A stretch of 64,000 nucleotides of DNA from contig NZ_CP029190.1 of assembly GCF_008642295.1 (NCBI RefSeq), forward strand, positions 1,426,001 through 1,490,000, read 5' to 3'. Position 1 is the stretch's first letter. Each line of letters starts with the position of its first letter. A model generated the notes under the pieces. That model ran no database searches. It was given only the letters and a program-made list of their open reading frames with translations, and was not told the DNA's origin. The translations under genes were made by a program, and so were the position numbers. This stretch comes from Streptomyces venezuelae. Lineage in GTDB: Bacteria; Actinomycetota; Actinomycetes; Streptomycetales; Streptomycetaceae. Below, piece after piece: positions 25,275 through 35,059 of the stretch.

Positions 25275-25349
25275 GGAATTTCCCCCGGCTCAGAGGCATG
25301 CGGACGGTTCCAGTCTGGATAAGGAACTCGACGGCCCACCAGACCAGTT

Positions 25350-25368
25350 GACCGGAGGAATTCCGGTC
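25350..25368. promoter_or_regulatory. Inverted repeat in trpD/MocR intergenic region
   Basis: GACCGGA (25350-25356) and TCCGGTC (25362-25368) flank a 5-bp spacer, 19 bp upstream of the MocR start. An upstream CCAGACCA (25339-25346) is also found in the trpE/DAHP-synthase-like intergenic region. It is a candidate autoregulatory operator of the MocR protein. Confidence 0.45.
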
Positions 25369-25387
25369 CAATGAGAAGGTCGATTCC

Positions 25388-26785
25388 ATGGCACTGCACA
25401 TGACGGTCGAGATATCGAGGGATTCCGCCGAATCCCTCACCTCACAGATCCAGGTGTTCATCCGGGACGAAGTCGAAGCGGGAATTCTCCAGCCCGGAAC
25501 CCGGCTGCCGTCCAGCAGACAGCTCGCCGAGGACCTTTCGGTCTCGCGCAGCGTGGTGGTGGAGGCGTACGGCCAGCTCGTCGCGGAGGGCTACCTCGAG
25601 GCGGTCCAGGGCTCCGGCACCCGGGTGGTGCGCCATCTCCCCCAACAACCGGTGGTGCCGCTCCTGTTGGACGAGGACGTGGCCCCGGCCGTGCGCTGGG
25701 ACCTGCGGGCCGGCGGGAACAACACCCCCGCCTTCCCGCGGACCGAATGGCTCACCGCGTACCAGCGCACCCTGCGCACCGCCGAGCCCGGCGGCACCGG
25801 CTATCCGCCGCTGGCCGGGGAGGGCGCGCTGCGCGTCGAACTCTCCCGCCACCTCGGGAGGTTGCGGGGGGTACGGGCCGACGCCCAGCACCTCATGGTC
25901 ACCGGCGGCTTCGCCCAGGCCCTGGGCCTGCTGTGCGCCGTACTGCCCGGCCTGGGCATCGACGCGCTGGCCCTGGAGGACCCCGGACACCCCGGGCAGC
26001 GGCACTTCGTACGGGAGAACGGCCTGCGTCCGGTGCCGGTGCCGGTGGACGAGGAGGGCCTCGTCGTCGATGCGCTGGCCGCCACCGGCGCCCGCGCCGT
26101 CCTGGTCACCCCCGCCCACCAGTTCCCCACCGGTGTCACCCTCTCCGCCGCCCGCCGCGAGGCGCTCGCGCAGTGGGCGCACGACGTGGACGGCTGGGTG
26201 ATCGAGGACGACTACGACGGAGCACTGTGGTACGAACGCGGGCCCCGCCCACTGGCCTTGCAGCGGCTGGCCCCCGAGCGGGTGGTCTACGCGGGCACGG
26301 CCAGCAAGATCCTGGGGCCCGGGCTGCGGCTGGGCTGGCTGGCCGCCCCCGAGGCGCTGCTGCACCCGCTGCTGCGCGTCCGGGCCCGCCGCGACCTGGG
26401 CAGCGAGTCCTTCACCCAGCTCGCCTGTGCCGAACTGCTGCGCAGCGGCCTGTTCGACCGGCATCTGCGGCGGCTGACCGAACTCAGCGCGGGCCGCCGC
26501 GAGGCCCTGGACGAGGCGGTCGCCCGCCACCTGCCCGGGGCCACCGTGCTCGGCGCCGCGGCGGGCCTGCACGCCTATGTCCGGCTGCCCCGGCACGTGG
26601 ACGAGGCCGCCCTGGTGGCCGGGGCGCTGCGCCGCAACGTCCTGGTGCGCGGCGGTGCGGGCTTCCACACCCGCCCCAGCCGCGATGCCCCGGCCCTGGT
26701 CGTGGGCCATGCGCACCTGCCCCGCTCCGGTGTCCTGGAGGCGATGCGCGAGGTGGGCCTGTGCTACACCCGGCGGGCCGGGTGA
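25388..26785 (+). CDS. MocR/PdxR-type regulator (GntR HTH + aminotransferase fold)
   Basis: A 465-residue MocR-family regulator. The N-terminal GntR winged helix (about 12-80) reads IQVFIRDEVEAGILQPGTRL, SSRQLAEDLSVSRSVVVEAY and LVAEGYLEAVQGSGTRV. The class I aminotransferase-like domain (about 120-465) keeps GTGYPPLAGEGALRVELSRH, WVIEDDYDGALWYE and the PLP-lysine motif YAGTASKILGPGLRLGW. PLP or an amino-acid aldimine is the likely effector. Divergent placement from trpD and the nearby inverted repeat suggest it controls precursor supply. Its 3' end overlaps the convergent glutamine amidotransferase gene by 22 bp. Confidence 0.9.
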   Translation: MALHMTVEISRDSAESLTSQIQVFIRDEVEAGILQPGTRLPSSRQLAEDLSVSRSVVVEAYGQLVAEGYLEAVQGSGTRVVRHLPQQPVVPLLLDEDVAPAVRWDLRAGGNNTPAFPRTEWLTAYQRTLRTAEPGGTGYPPLAGEGALRVELSRHLGRLRGVRADAQHLMVTGGFAQALGLLCAVLPGLGIDALALEDPGHPGQRHFVRENGLRPVPVPVDEEGLVVDALAATGARAVLVTPAHQFPTGVTLSAARREALAQWAHDVDGWVIEDDYDGALWYERGPRPLALQRLAPERVVYAGTASKILGPGLRLGWLAAPEALLHPLLRVRARRDLGSESFTQLACAELLRSGLFDRHLRRLTELSAGRREALDEAVARHLPGATVLGAAAGLHAYVRLPRHVDEAALVAGALRRNVLVRGGAGFHTRPSRDAPALVVGHAHLPRSGVLEAMREVGLCYTRRAG

Positions 26786-27368
26786 GCGCTGCGGGCCACC
26801 GCCAGGAAGTTGCCCATGATCTGCACGCCGCCGGTGGTCATGATGCTCTCCGGATGGAACTGCACGCCCTCGACGGGCAGGGTCCGGTGGCGCAGGCCCA
26901 TCACATAGCCGTGGTCGGTGGAGACCGCCGTGGTCACCAGCTCCTCGGGCAGCGGCTCGGCGACGATGAGCGAGTGGTAGCGGGTGGCCTCCAGGGTGTT
27001 GCCCAGCCCCCGGAACACGCCCTCGCCGTCGTGCCGGACCGTACTGGTGCGGCCGTGCATCACCTGCTCGGCCACCTCCACCCGGCCGCCGTACGCGAGC
27101 CCGATGGCCTGGTGCCCCAGACAGACCCCGAGCAGCGGCACCCGGCCGGCGAACCGGTGCACCAGCTCCACGTGCCCGGACTCGGCGGGATGGCCGGGTC
27201 CGGGACCGAGGACCACCGCGTCCGGCTCCAGCGCGGCCAGCTCGTCCGGGGTCCGCTCCAGCGCCCGTACCACCTCGGTGCGCGCGCCGAGGGTGCGCAG
27301 GTACTGGTTGATGATGTGGACGAAGCTGTCGTACGCGTCGATCAGCAGCACCCTGGTGTCCCGCGCGG

Positions 27369-27372
<4 letters not shown>
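26764..27372 (-). CDS. trpG: Glutamine amidotransferase subunit of anthranilate synthase
   Basis: A 202-residue class I glutamine amidotransferase (TrpG/PabA). It supplies ammonia from glutamine to the chorismate-using subunit. The catalytic triad is visible: Cys in GVCLGHQAIGLAYG, and His/Glu in GVQFHPESIMTT. LLIDAYDSFVHIINQYLRTL is the N-terminal family signature. The GTG start overlaps the trpE stop (GTGA, 27369-27372), giving translational coupling. The 3' end overlaps the convergent MocR gene by 22 bp. TrpG and PabA cannot be told apart by sequence; the name follows its partner. Confidence 0.92.
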
Positions 27373-28889
<1,517 letters not shown>

Positions 28890-28990
28890 CAATGAATTCT
28901 CCGTGAATTGTCGGCCCGTCGGGCCTGCTGAGCGCGTGTACGTCGAATCGGCCGGATGCCGTCCAGCGAAACAGCCGAGGGGGAAACGGG

Positions 28991-29021
28991 CCAGACCACT
29001 CCGGACCTTTCGATGCGGTCC
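28991..29021. promoter_or_regulatory. Candidate operator between trpE and DAHP-synthase-like gene
   Basis: CCAGACCA (28991-28998) is followed by the inverted repeat GGACC (29003-29007) / GGTCC (29017-29021). The same CCAGACCA next to a GGTCC-ended inverted repeat occurs at 25339-25369, before the MocR gene. Shared control by one regulator is inferred. Confidence 0.4.
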
Positions 29022-29114
29022 ACTCGGCCACCGCTTGACTGGGCCGCGGGCAGCGGATTTCAGTGGTTTCCGGAAGGGCGACGGACAACACCGGACCGCT
29101 TGGAGGTACTCGGA

Positions 29115-30221
29115 ATGCACGACGCACACCACCGAACCGGCACGCTGGAAACGGCCCCGCCGCTCGTGTTCGCCGACGAATGCGACCTGCTGCGCGCCCG
29201 CCTGGCGGCCGTCGCCCGCGGCGAGGCCCTGCTGCTCCAGGGCGGGGACGGCGCGGAGACCTTCGAGCCGGTCACCGAGGACGGGGTGCGCCGCAAGCTC
29301 ACCACGCTCCTCCAGATGGCCGTCGTACTGACCCACGCCAGCCGGCTGCCCGTGGTCAAGGTGGGCCGGATGGCAGGCCGGTTCGCCCCGGCCGGGAGCT
29401 CCGCCGACACCACCGGCACCGCCGGCCCGGACCGGCTGGAGCGCCGGTACGAGGCCCAGGCGGCCACCCTCAACCTGGCCCGCTCGCTGGCCTGGGGCGG
29501 CTTCGCCGACCTGCACCAGGTCCACGCGTGGAACCGGGAGTTCGTCGACGCCTCCCCCTCGGGCGACCGCTATGCGCGGCTGGCCGACGAGATCGGCCGC
29601 ACCCTGGCCTTCCTGGCGGCCTGCGGGGCGGACACCCGGAACCTGGGCACCACCGAGTTCTTCATCAGCCACGAGGGGCTGCTCCTCGACTACGAGCGGG
29701 CCCTGACCCGGCCGGACCACCGCACCGGCCACCCCTACGCCACCAGCGGCCACCTGCTGTGGGCGGGCGAGCACATCGGCCGGCCCGACGGTGCCCACAT
29801 CTCGTACCTGTCCGGCATCCGCAACCCCGTCGCGGTCAAACTCGGCCCCGGCACCACCCCCGACACCGTGCTGCGCCACCTCGACGTCCTCGACCCGGAC
29901 CGTGAGCCGGGCCGCCTGACCTTCGTGGTCCGGGCGGGCGCCGACCGCATCCGGGACGTCCTGCCCGACCTGGTCGAGAAGGCGGTGGCCGACGGCGCCC
30001 GGGTCGGCTGGGTGAGCGACCCGATGGGGGCGGGCCGGTTCGACGAGGTGCTCGAGGAGGTGCGCGGCTTCGTGGAGGTGCACCGCTCCCTGGGCACCCA
30101 CCCCGGCGGCCTGCACCTCGAACTCACCGGCGCGGACACCGCCCACGGCCCCCAACTCGACCACGGACAGGCCCTTGACCTGGCCTTCCTCGTCGCCGAG
30201 CTCTACCACCCGATGCATTGA
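29115..30221 (+). CDS. Class II DAHP synthase homologue with degenerate active site
   Basis: A 368-residue protein aligning along its length with class II 3-deoxy-D-arabino-heptulosonate-7-phosphate synthases: PLVFADECDLLRARLAAVAR, LQMAVVLTHASRLPVVKVGR, GGFADLHQVHAWN, IRNPVAVKLGPGT and HPGGLHLELTG. Key residues are missing. The metal cysteine of QGGDCAETF is Gly46 (QGGDGAETF). The PEP-binding AGQ(Y/F)AKPR is AGRFAPAG. WIGERTR is WAGEHIG. The DPMHGN loop with the metal histidine is deleted (VSDPMGAGRFDEV). The CDPRLN aspartate is lost (HGPQLDHGQ). The protein is about 80 residues shorter than usual, but the frame is intact with an excellent GGAGGT start. It is unlikely to make DAHP; a regulatory, scaffold or new catalytic role is possible. 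Confidence 0.88.
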   Translation: MHDAHHRTGTLETAPPLVFADECDLLRARLAAVARGEALLLQGGDGAETFEPVTEDGVRRKLTTLLQMAVVLTHASRLPVVKVGRMAGRFAPAGSSADTTGTAGPDRLERRYEAQAATLNLARSLAWGGFADLHQVHAWNREFVDASPSGDRYARLADEIGRTLAFLAACGADTRNLGTTEFFISHEGLLLDYERALTRPDHRTGHPYATSGHLLWAGEHIGRPDGAHISYLSGIRNPVAVKLGPGTTPDTVLRHLDVLDPDREPGRLTFVVRAGADRIRDVLPDLVEKAVADGARVGWVSDPMGAGRFDEVLEEVRGFVEVHRSLGTHPGGLHLELTGADTAHGPQLDHGQALDLAFLVAELYHPMH

Positions 30222-30250
30222 CGTGAACGGGAGTTCGCTTTGTGCGCGGC

Positions 30251-30256
30251 TAGGAT
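30251..30256 (+). promoter_or_regulatory. -10 element TAGGAT before AraC-family gene
   Basis: TAGGAT fits the streptomycete -10 pattern and lies 36 bp upstream of the ATG at 30293, in the 71-bp gap after the DAHP-synthase-like gene. No matching -35 is evident. Confidence 0.4.
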
Positions 30257-30292
30257 CGGTCACCGAGACCCACCGCGACCGAAGGATCCTGC

Positions 30293-31225
30293 ATGTCCCA
30301 CGACGACGTGCTCAGCGAACTCCTCAAGCCGTTACGGCTGACGGACATCTACTCCAGCAAGTGGCTGGCGGGCGGCGTGTGGGGCGTCGCCGGCCACGAG
30401 GACAGCCACGCGGTCATGCACTACATGGTCCGCCGCGCCTGCTACCTCACCTTCGACGACGAGGAGCCGATCAAGCTGTGCCAGGGCGACCTCGCGGTCT
30501 TCCCGCACGGCACGGCCCACACCTTCGCCTCCGCACCCGGCCGCGCCACCACCCAGCTCACCTCCGTCCTGCCGCAGCGCGTCCTCGGCGGTTCGGGGGT
30601 GGTCACCCTCGGCAGTTCCCCGCCCGACACCGAGATCCTCTGCGCAAGCCTGCACTACGACACCACCACCAAGCCGGCCCTCTACCGCGCCCTGCCCCGG
30701 GTGATCGTGCTGCGCCGCCAGATGCTGCAGGACGAACCGCTGCTGCTGCGCACCCTCCAGTCCCTCGACCGGGAGATCACCCGCAGTGCCCCCGGCTCCC
30801 GGCTGGTGTCGCTGCGCGCCTTCGAGATGGTCTTCATCCTCGCCCTGCGCACCGCCATGCAGCGCCTCACCGAGACCTCGCCCGCCCTCCAGGCCCTCCA
30901 GCACGAAGGCATCAGCAAGGCCCTGATCGCCATCTACGGCGCCTACACCGCCCCCTGGACGGTGGAGGGCCTGGCGCGCGAGGCGGGCATGTCGCGCTCG
31001 GTCTTCTCCGAGGTGTTCCGCGAGCTCGTCGGCGAGCCGCCGGCCCGGCACCTGATGGTGCGCCGCCTCCAGGAGGCCCGGCGGCTGCTGGCCGACGGCA
31101 CGGTGCCGCAGCGGGACGTCTACAAGCACATCGGCTATCAGAGCCATGTGGGATACCACCTCGCGTTCCGCAAGGAGTTCGGCATGACGCCCGGCGAGTA
31201 CCGGGCCCAGACGAGGCCCGGATGA
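30293..31225 (+). CDS. AraC-family regulator with N-terminal cupin domain
   Basis: A 310-residue regulator. The N-terminal AraC_binding_6-type cupin (about 10-190) includes MVRRACYLTFDDEEPIKLC and GDLAVFPHGTAHTFASAPG. The C-terminal double helix-turn-helix (about 215-305) reads WTVEGLAREAGMSRSVFSEV, VGEPPARHLMVRRLQEARRL and HIGYQSHVGYHLAFRKEFGM with TPGEYR. It follows the DAHP-synthase-like gene and precedes the IDO-cytochrome b5 gene on the same strand. It is probably the pathway-specific regulator, responding to a small aromatic molecule. Its targets are not known. Confidence 0.92.
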   Translation: MSHDDVLSELLKPLRLTDIYSSKWLAGGVWGVAGHEDSHAVMHYMVRRACYLTFDDEEPIKLCQGDLAVFPHGTAHTFASAPGRATTQLTSVLPQRVLGGSGVVTLGSSPPDTEILCASLHYDTTTKPALYRALPRVIVLRRQMLQDEPLLLRTLQSLDREITRSAPGSRLVSLRAFEMVFILALRTAMQRLTETSPALQALQHEGISKALIAIYGAYTAPWTVEGLAREAGMSRSVFSEVFRELVGEPPARHLMVRRLQEARRLLADGTVPQRDVYKHIGYQSHVGYHLAFRKEFGMTPGEYRAQTRPG

Positions 31226-31266
31226 TGATTTAACGGAATAGGTGAATCCCTCATTGAACTCCGTTC

Positions 31267-31298
31267 TTCCGCTGGTCGAGACTGAGAACCAAGCGGAA
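31267..31298. promoter_or_regulatory. Inverted repeat upstream of IDO-cytochrome b5 gene
   Basis: TTCCGCTGGT (31267-31276) and ACCAAGCGGAA (31288-31298) pair with a one-base bulge, ending 3 bp before the GGAGG ribosome-binding site. The sequence around it is AT-richer than average. It may be an operator, a terminator for the AraC gene, or a leader hairpin. Confidence 0.4.
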
Positions 31299-31314
31299 AA
31301 CGGAGGTTTTGGCC

Positions 31315-33414
31315 TTGCCCACTCATGCCGGTCCCCAGAAGATACTCGAAGAGGCGGAGCGCACAAATCGAGAGATGGGCCATGAGAACCTGGGCCCGCT
31401 CTCCGGGGCAGCCGGATTCACGCCGGCCACGCCGCCCCTCGAAGAGCTTCCCCCGTCCCATGCGGTGTGGGACGAACTCGCCAGGGAATTACCCGAGCTG
31501 TACACCGGACTCGGACTCCGGGAACGGCTGGAAACCACCCCACGGCTGAGCGCGGAACCGGATGCCCTGCCGGACCGCCATCTCCAGCGCGCGGCCACCG
31601 TACTCGGAATTCTCGTCCACGCCTATCACCGCGTGGAACCCCGGCACGGCACACCCACCCCGGATTCCGTCCTGGTGCCCTGGCAGCGGATATGCGAACG
31701 GCTCGGCCGAAAATCCTCCTTCCTTTCGTATCTCGACCTCATCGTCTGCAACTGGCGCCTTCTGCACCCCGACAGCCCGCGCCCGCTCCTGGTCGAGGAG
31801 ACCCGGCTGCTGGTGCCGACCGTGGGCACGGACGAGGAGCAGTTCTTCTACCTCACCCAGCTGGAGATGCTCTCCCGCGGCGCCCCGCTCGTCTCCGCCG
31901 CCGCCCACGCCGGCGAGGCCGTGGCGCGGGGGGACGCGGAGGCGCTGGCCGGCGAACTGGCCCTGATGGCCGACTGCGTGGCCGCCATCACCCGCAAGGG
32001 ACTGCCCAAGATCGAGCCCCGGACCGGCAAACGGTTCCACGTCGACCCGGTGGTCTGGGCGAAGACCGTCGCCCCGCTGGCCGTTCCGCTCGTCGAACAC
32101 GGCATCGGCCCCAGCGGCACCGCGTCCCCCATGTTCCACCTGCTGGACTCCGTCATCGGACGCACCCGCTACCGCTCCTTCATCGGCGACGAGGCCCAGC
32201 GTCTGCGCGACAACTACCCGCGGTTCTGGCGGGAGTTCATCCAGAGCGTCGCCGGGCTCGACATCGCCTCCTTCGCCGGGGCGGCCGGCCACCCGCCGCT
32301 GGCCGAGGCCCTGGCCGACCTCAGGCGGGTCTACGCGGGCGGCAACGGCCTGCTGGGCCGGCACCGGCTGAAGGTCTCCGGGTACCTCAACACCTCCTAC
32401 CGGGTCGGCCGTGACGTCACCATCTCCGGCTTCCCCGCAGCCGCCCGGGTCGGCGAGGAACTGGCCGCCTCCCGGGCCGAGCGCCCGGTCGAGGAACCCG
32501 CCGCCGCCCCGCCGGGCCCCGCGCCGTCCCGCCGCGCCCCCGGCGCCCCCGCCGCCCCCGCCGCACCCCCGCGCACGGTGACCCCTTCGGAACTGCTGCG
32601 CCATCCGCAGGGTGCAGAGCGCGAGTGGCTCAGCGCCGACGACGCGGTCTACGACGTCACCGACTTCCTGCGCCGCCACCCCGGAGGCCGTGCCCCCGTG
32701 GCCAGTTACCTCGGCACCGACGCCGGCTGGATCTTCCGGCACCTCGGCCACGACAAGGACCCGACGGTCCGGGTCGCCCTGCGCACCCTGCGCGTGGGCC
32801 GGCTGCGCCGCCCCGCCCACTTGCTCTCCGATCCCGGCTCCCCGGAGCTCCGCACTCCGCTCATCACCGCCTACAACACCTGGCTCACCTGGGCCGTGGA
32901 GCTGACCCAACGTGCCAACGCCCTCACCACGGACCTGTCCATCCGCGACAGCCGCACCACCATGACCAGCAAGGCCGGCGATCTCACCCCGTACACCCTC
33001 CAGTTCGCCATCGAGGCCCACGAGCGGTTCCAGGCGCGCACCTACGCCGATGTCCTCGGCCCCTGCCTCACCGAGCTGCACGGGACCGCCCTCGGCCCGG
33101 ACCCCGAGCCGCACGACGCTCCCGTCGCCTCCGCGGCACACCTGTACCGGGCCCTTGAACACGCCCGGGTGCAGACCCGCCCCTCGCACCTCGCGGAGGT
33201 CGAGACCCTCCGGCAGGCCGTGGTGGCCGTGGACCGGCGCTTCCTGGACACCGTACGCACCACCCTCGTCGACGCCCTCCAGGCCCTCGAATCCCGGCCC
33301 GCCCTCACCCCGCCCGGCCTTTCCGCCCTGCTCCTCACCCATCTGTCGACCGTGCACCGGGCGGCCCGCTCGTACCGCTCCGCCCTGGCCGGGCTGTTTC
33401 CGCAGCAGCGGTGA
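31315..33414 (+). CDS. IDO-like haem dioxygenase fused to a cytochrome b5 domain
   Basis: About 699 residues in three parts. Residues about 40-400 resemble indoleamine 2,3-dioxygenase: VLVPWQRICERLGRKSSFLS, YLDLIVCNW, a helical FYLTQLEMLSRGAPLVSAAA segment, and GLLGRHRLKVSGY with His350 at the proximal haem-ligand position. A Pro/Ala linker (about 400-420) leads to a cytochrome b5-like domain (about 422-500). That domain has VYDVTDFLRRHPGGRAPVAS and IFRHLGHD; His455 and His479 are 24 residues apart, the b5 ligand spacing. The last about 190 residues are helical and unrecognised. The TTG at 31315 has GGAGG eight bases upstream; a TTG at 31309 and an ATG at 31375 are alternatives. IDO needs reduced haem and b5 is a known electron donor, so the fusion may be self-sufficient. 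Oxidation of a tryptophan-type substrate is inferred. Confidence 0.82.
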   Translation: MPTHAGPQKILEEAERTNREMGHENLGPLSGAAGFTPATPPLEELPPSHAVWDELARELPELYTGLGLRERLETTPRLSAEPDALPDRHLQRAATVLGILVHAYHRVEPRHGTPTPDSVLVPWQRICERLGRKSSFLSYLDLIVCNWRLLHPDSPRPLLVEETRLLVPTVGTDEEQFFYLTQLEMLSRGAPLVSAAAHAGEAVARGDAEALAGELALMADCVAAITRKGLPKIEPRTGKRFHVDPVVWAKTVAPLAVPLVEHGIGPSGTASPMFHLLDSVIGRTRYRSFIGDEAQRLRDNYPRFWREFIQSVAGLDIASFAGAAGHPPLAEALADLRRVYAGGNGLLGRHRLKVSGYLNTSYRVGRDVTISGFPAAARVGEELAASRAERPVEEPAAAPPGPAPSRRAPGAPAAPAAPPRTVTPSELLRHPQGAEREWLSADDAVYDVTDFLRRHPGGRAPVASYLGTDAGWIFRHLGHDKDPTVRVALRTLRVGRLRRPAHLLSDPGSPELRTPLITAYNTWLTWAVELTQRANALTTDLSIRDSRTTMTSKAGDLTPYTLQFAIEAHERFQARTYADVLGPCLTELHGTALGPDPEPHDAPVASAAHLYRALEHARVQTRPSHLAEVETLRQAVVAVDRRFLDTVRTTLVDALQALESRPALTPPGLSALLLTHLSTVHRAARSYRSALAGLFPQQR

Positions 33415-33526
33415 ACTTCCTGGCCGGAACGTGACTATTGATCAGATCTCCTGGTGACAATGAAAGTGCCGTGATAACTTCGCGGGCCTGAAGGGAAACC
33501 CGTACCGACTTCTGGGGGGATGGTCG

Positions 33527-35059
33527 GTGGTGATGAGCGCGCCGCGGCTGCCGCCTCCCACGGTGCAGCTGCATCTGGTCCTCGTGGAGCAGCTCTGCGA
33601 GCTGGACTGCGTCCGGGATCCCGGCCAGCGGGTGATGTTCGGGCAGAGCGTCGGCGACTACCTCGGAAGCCCGGTGGATCTGCCCGGCCGCGATGCCCGC
33701 AGCGATACGGTCGCCCTCGTACAGACGGTGTTACGCAGGCAGGATGTCACGGCCGGCCTGGAAACGGGTGTGGACACGGGCCTGGAGGCGGTCCTCTACG
33801 CCGTCGGGCTGCACGAGGGCAGTGACATCGCCGGGCGGATGCGGCAGCGGCTGCTGAGCGTCTGGCCCCCCGAGCCCGGCCCCGCCCTCCGGCTGTTCGG
33901 GGCGTTCGAGGACAAGGACGTCAACGCCGCCCGGGCCCTGCTGGCCGGCCACCCGGGGCTCGACCGGAACCGGCTGCACGACCGGCTGGCCCACGAGTTG
34001 CGGCAGGACCTGCCCCGCCATCTCACCCCGGTCGATCTGTTCGAGCACCTGGTGGAGTCCAATGCCCAGGCGGACGGGCTGCCGCCCGCCGTGATCATGC
34101 TGGAGTTCACCGCCCTGCTCACCCCGCGCGAGAGCGACCGGCGCCGGCTGCGCGAATGGTGCGACACCTGGTCGGCCGGAGCCGGAGCCCGGGAGGCGCT
34201 GCTGGAGCGGCGCAAGAGGATCGAGACGGCGAGCGTCCCGGACCCCGATTTCCCTCGGTGCCTGATCGTCATGGTGGACCCCGCCGAGGACGGTTCGCCC
34301 GACATCTGGGTACGGCACTGGGTCAACCAGGAGGCCGGGTACTGGGCCCCCGTGCCGGGAGCCATGGAGCGGGCCACGCTGAAGACGCTGGCCGCCGCCG
34401 TGGAGCGGGCGGTCCGCCGTGGCGAGGCCTTCTGGGCGGACGCGGACAGCACCGGCGAGGACACCAGCCCGATCCACGTCGAGTTCGTCCTGCCGTTCAC
34501 GATGCTCAACGAGGACATGGCGGGCCTCGGCCGGGCCACGGACGGCTCCGACGCGGTCCCGATCGGTCTGCGCTACTTCGTCCACCTGCGCAGCCTGGAG
34601 CGGCTGCGCGCCCGGGACCCGGCCCAGCTGCGCCGCTGGCGGGTCCGCTGGCAGGCGCTCAAGGCCGCCGCCGCGGCCCGGCCGCACGGCTGGACGGCCG
34701 AGGACCACCGGACCGGGCTGCGCATCTGGCGCAACAAGCTGGTGGCGGACCAGCAGCTGACCGCCGTCACCTTCGACGCCCCCGCCCGGGAGGGGCAGGC
34801 CCTGGAGCCGCTGAAGGCGGCCATCGCCGAGGGCGTCGGGGTGGCTCTGTGGGACCGCCGGGATCCTTCGTCCCAGCAGTTCACGGCGCCGCTGACGATG
34901 CTCCTCGGCTATCCCACGACCCAGCTGCCCGCCACGATCCACCGACTGCGCACCAAGGCCGAAACCGAAGAGGACGGCCCGCAACTGCCGGGCCGGTACG
35001 TGGCGTTCCTGTACGACAGCCCGTTCAGGCTCATCGACTGCGAGGAGATTCCGGCATGA
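33527..35059 (+). CDS. VMAP (vWA-MoxR-associated) protein with N-terminal effector-associated domain
   Basis: About 510 residues. The N-terminus (LVLVEQLCELDCVRDPGQRV then ARSDTVALVQTVLRRQ) looks like an effector-associated domain (EAD), a small helical adaptor fold. A middle helical region and a C-terminal VMAP-C-type domain follow (FPRCLIVMVDPAEDGSPDIW, HVEFVLPFTMLNED, ALWDRRDPSSQQF, FLYDSPFRLID). VMAP proteins occur with MoxR ATPases and vWA proteins in ternary systems proposed to act in biological conflict. The GTG at 33527 has GGGGGGA six bases upstream; in-frame starts follow at 33530 and 33533. The stop overlaps the MoxR start (ATGA). The EAD probably recruits effectors such as the caspase at 43381-44478. 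There are no catalytic motifs that I recognise. Confidence 0.8.
   Translation: MVMSAPRLPPPTVQLHLVLVEQLCELDCVRDPGQRVMFGQSVGDYLGSPVDLPGRDARSDTVALVQTVLRRQDVTAGLETGVDTGLEAVLYAVGLHEGSDIAGRMRQRLLSVWPPEPGPALRLFGAFEDKDVNAARALLAGHPGLDRNRLHDRLAHELRQDLPRHLTPVDLFEHLVESNAQADGLPPAVIMLEFTALLTPRESDRRRLREWCDTWSAGAGAREALLERRKRIETASVPDPDFPRCLIVMVDPAEDGSPDIWVRHWVNQEAGYWAPVPGAMERATLKTLAAAVERAVRRGEAFWADADSTGEDTSPIHVEFVLPFTMLNEDMAGLGRATDGSDAVPIGLRYFVHLRSLERLRARDPAQLRRWRVRWQALKAAAAARPHGWTAEDHRTGLRIWRNKLVADQQLTAVTFDAPAREGQALEPLKAAIAEGVGVALWDRRDPSSQQFTAPLTMLLGYPTTQLPATIHRLRTKAETEEDGPQLPGRYVAFLYDSPFRLIDCEEIPA

Noticed and set aside
33520..33825. 101-codon frame starting at the ATG 33520, overlapping the VMAP start
   Set aside because: The ATG lies inside the ribosome-binding site of the VMAP gene and the frame is a shadow without similarity.
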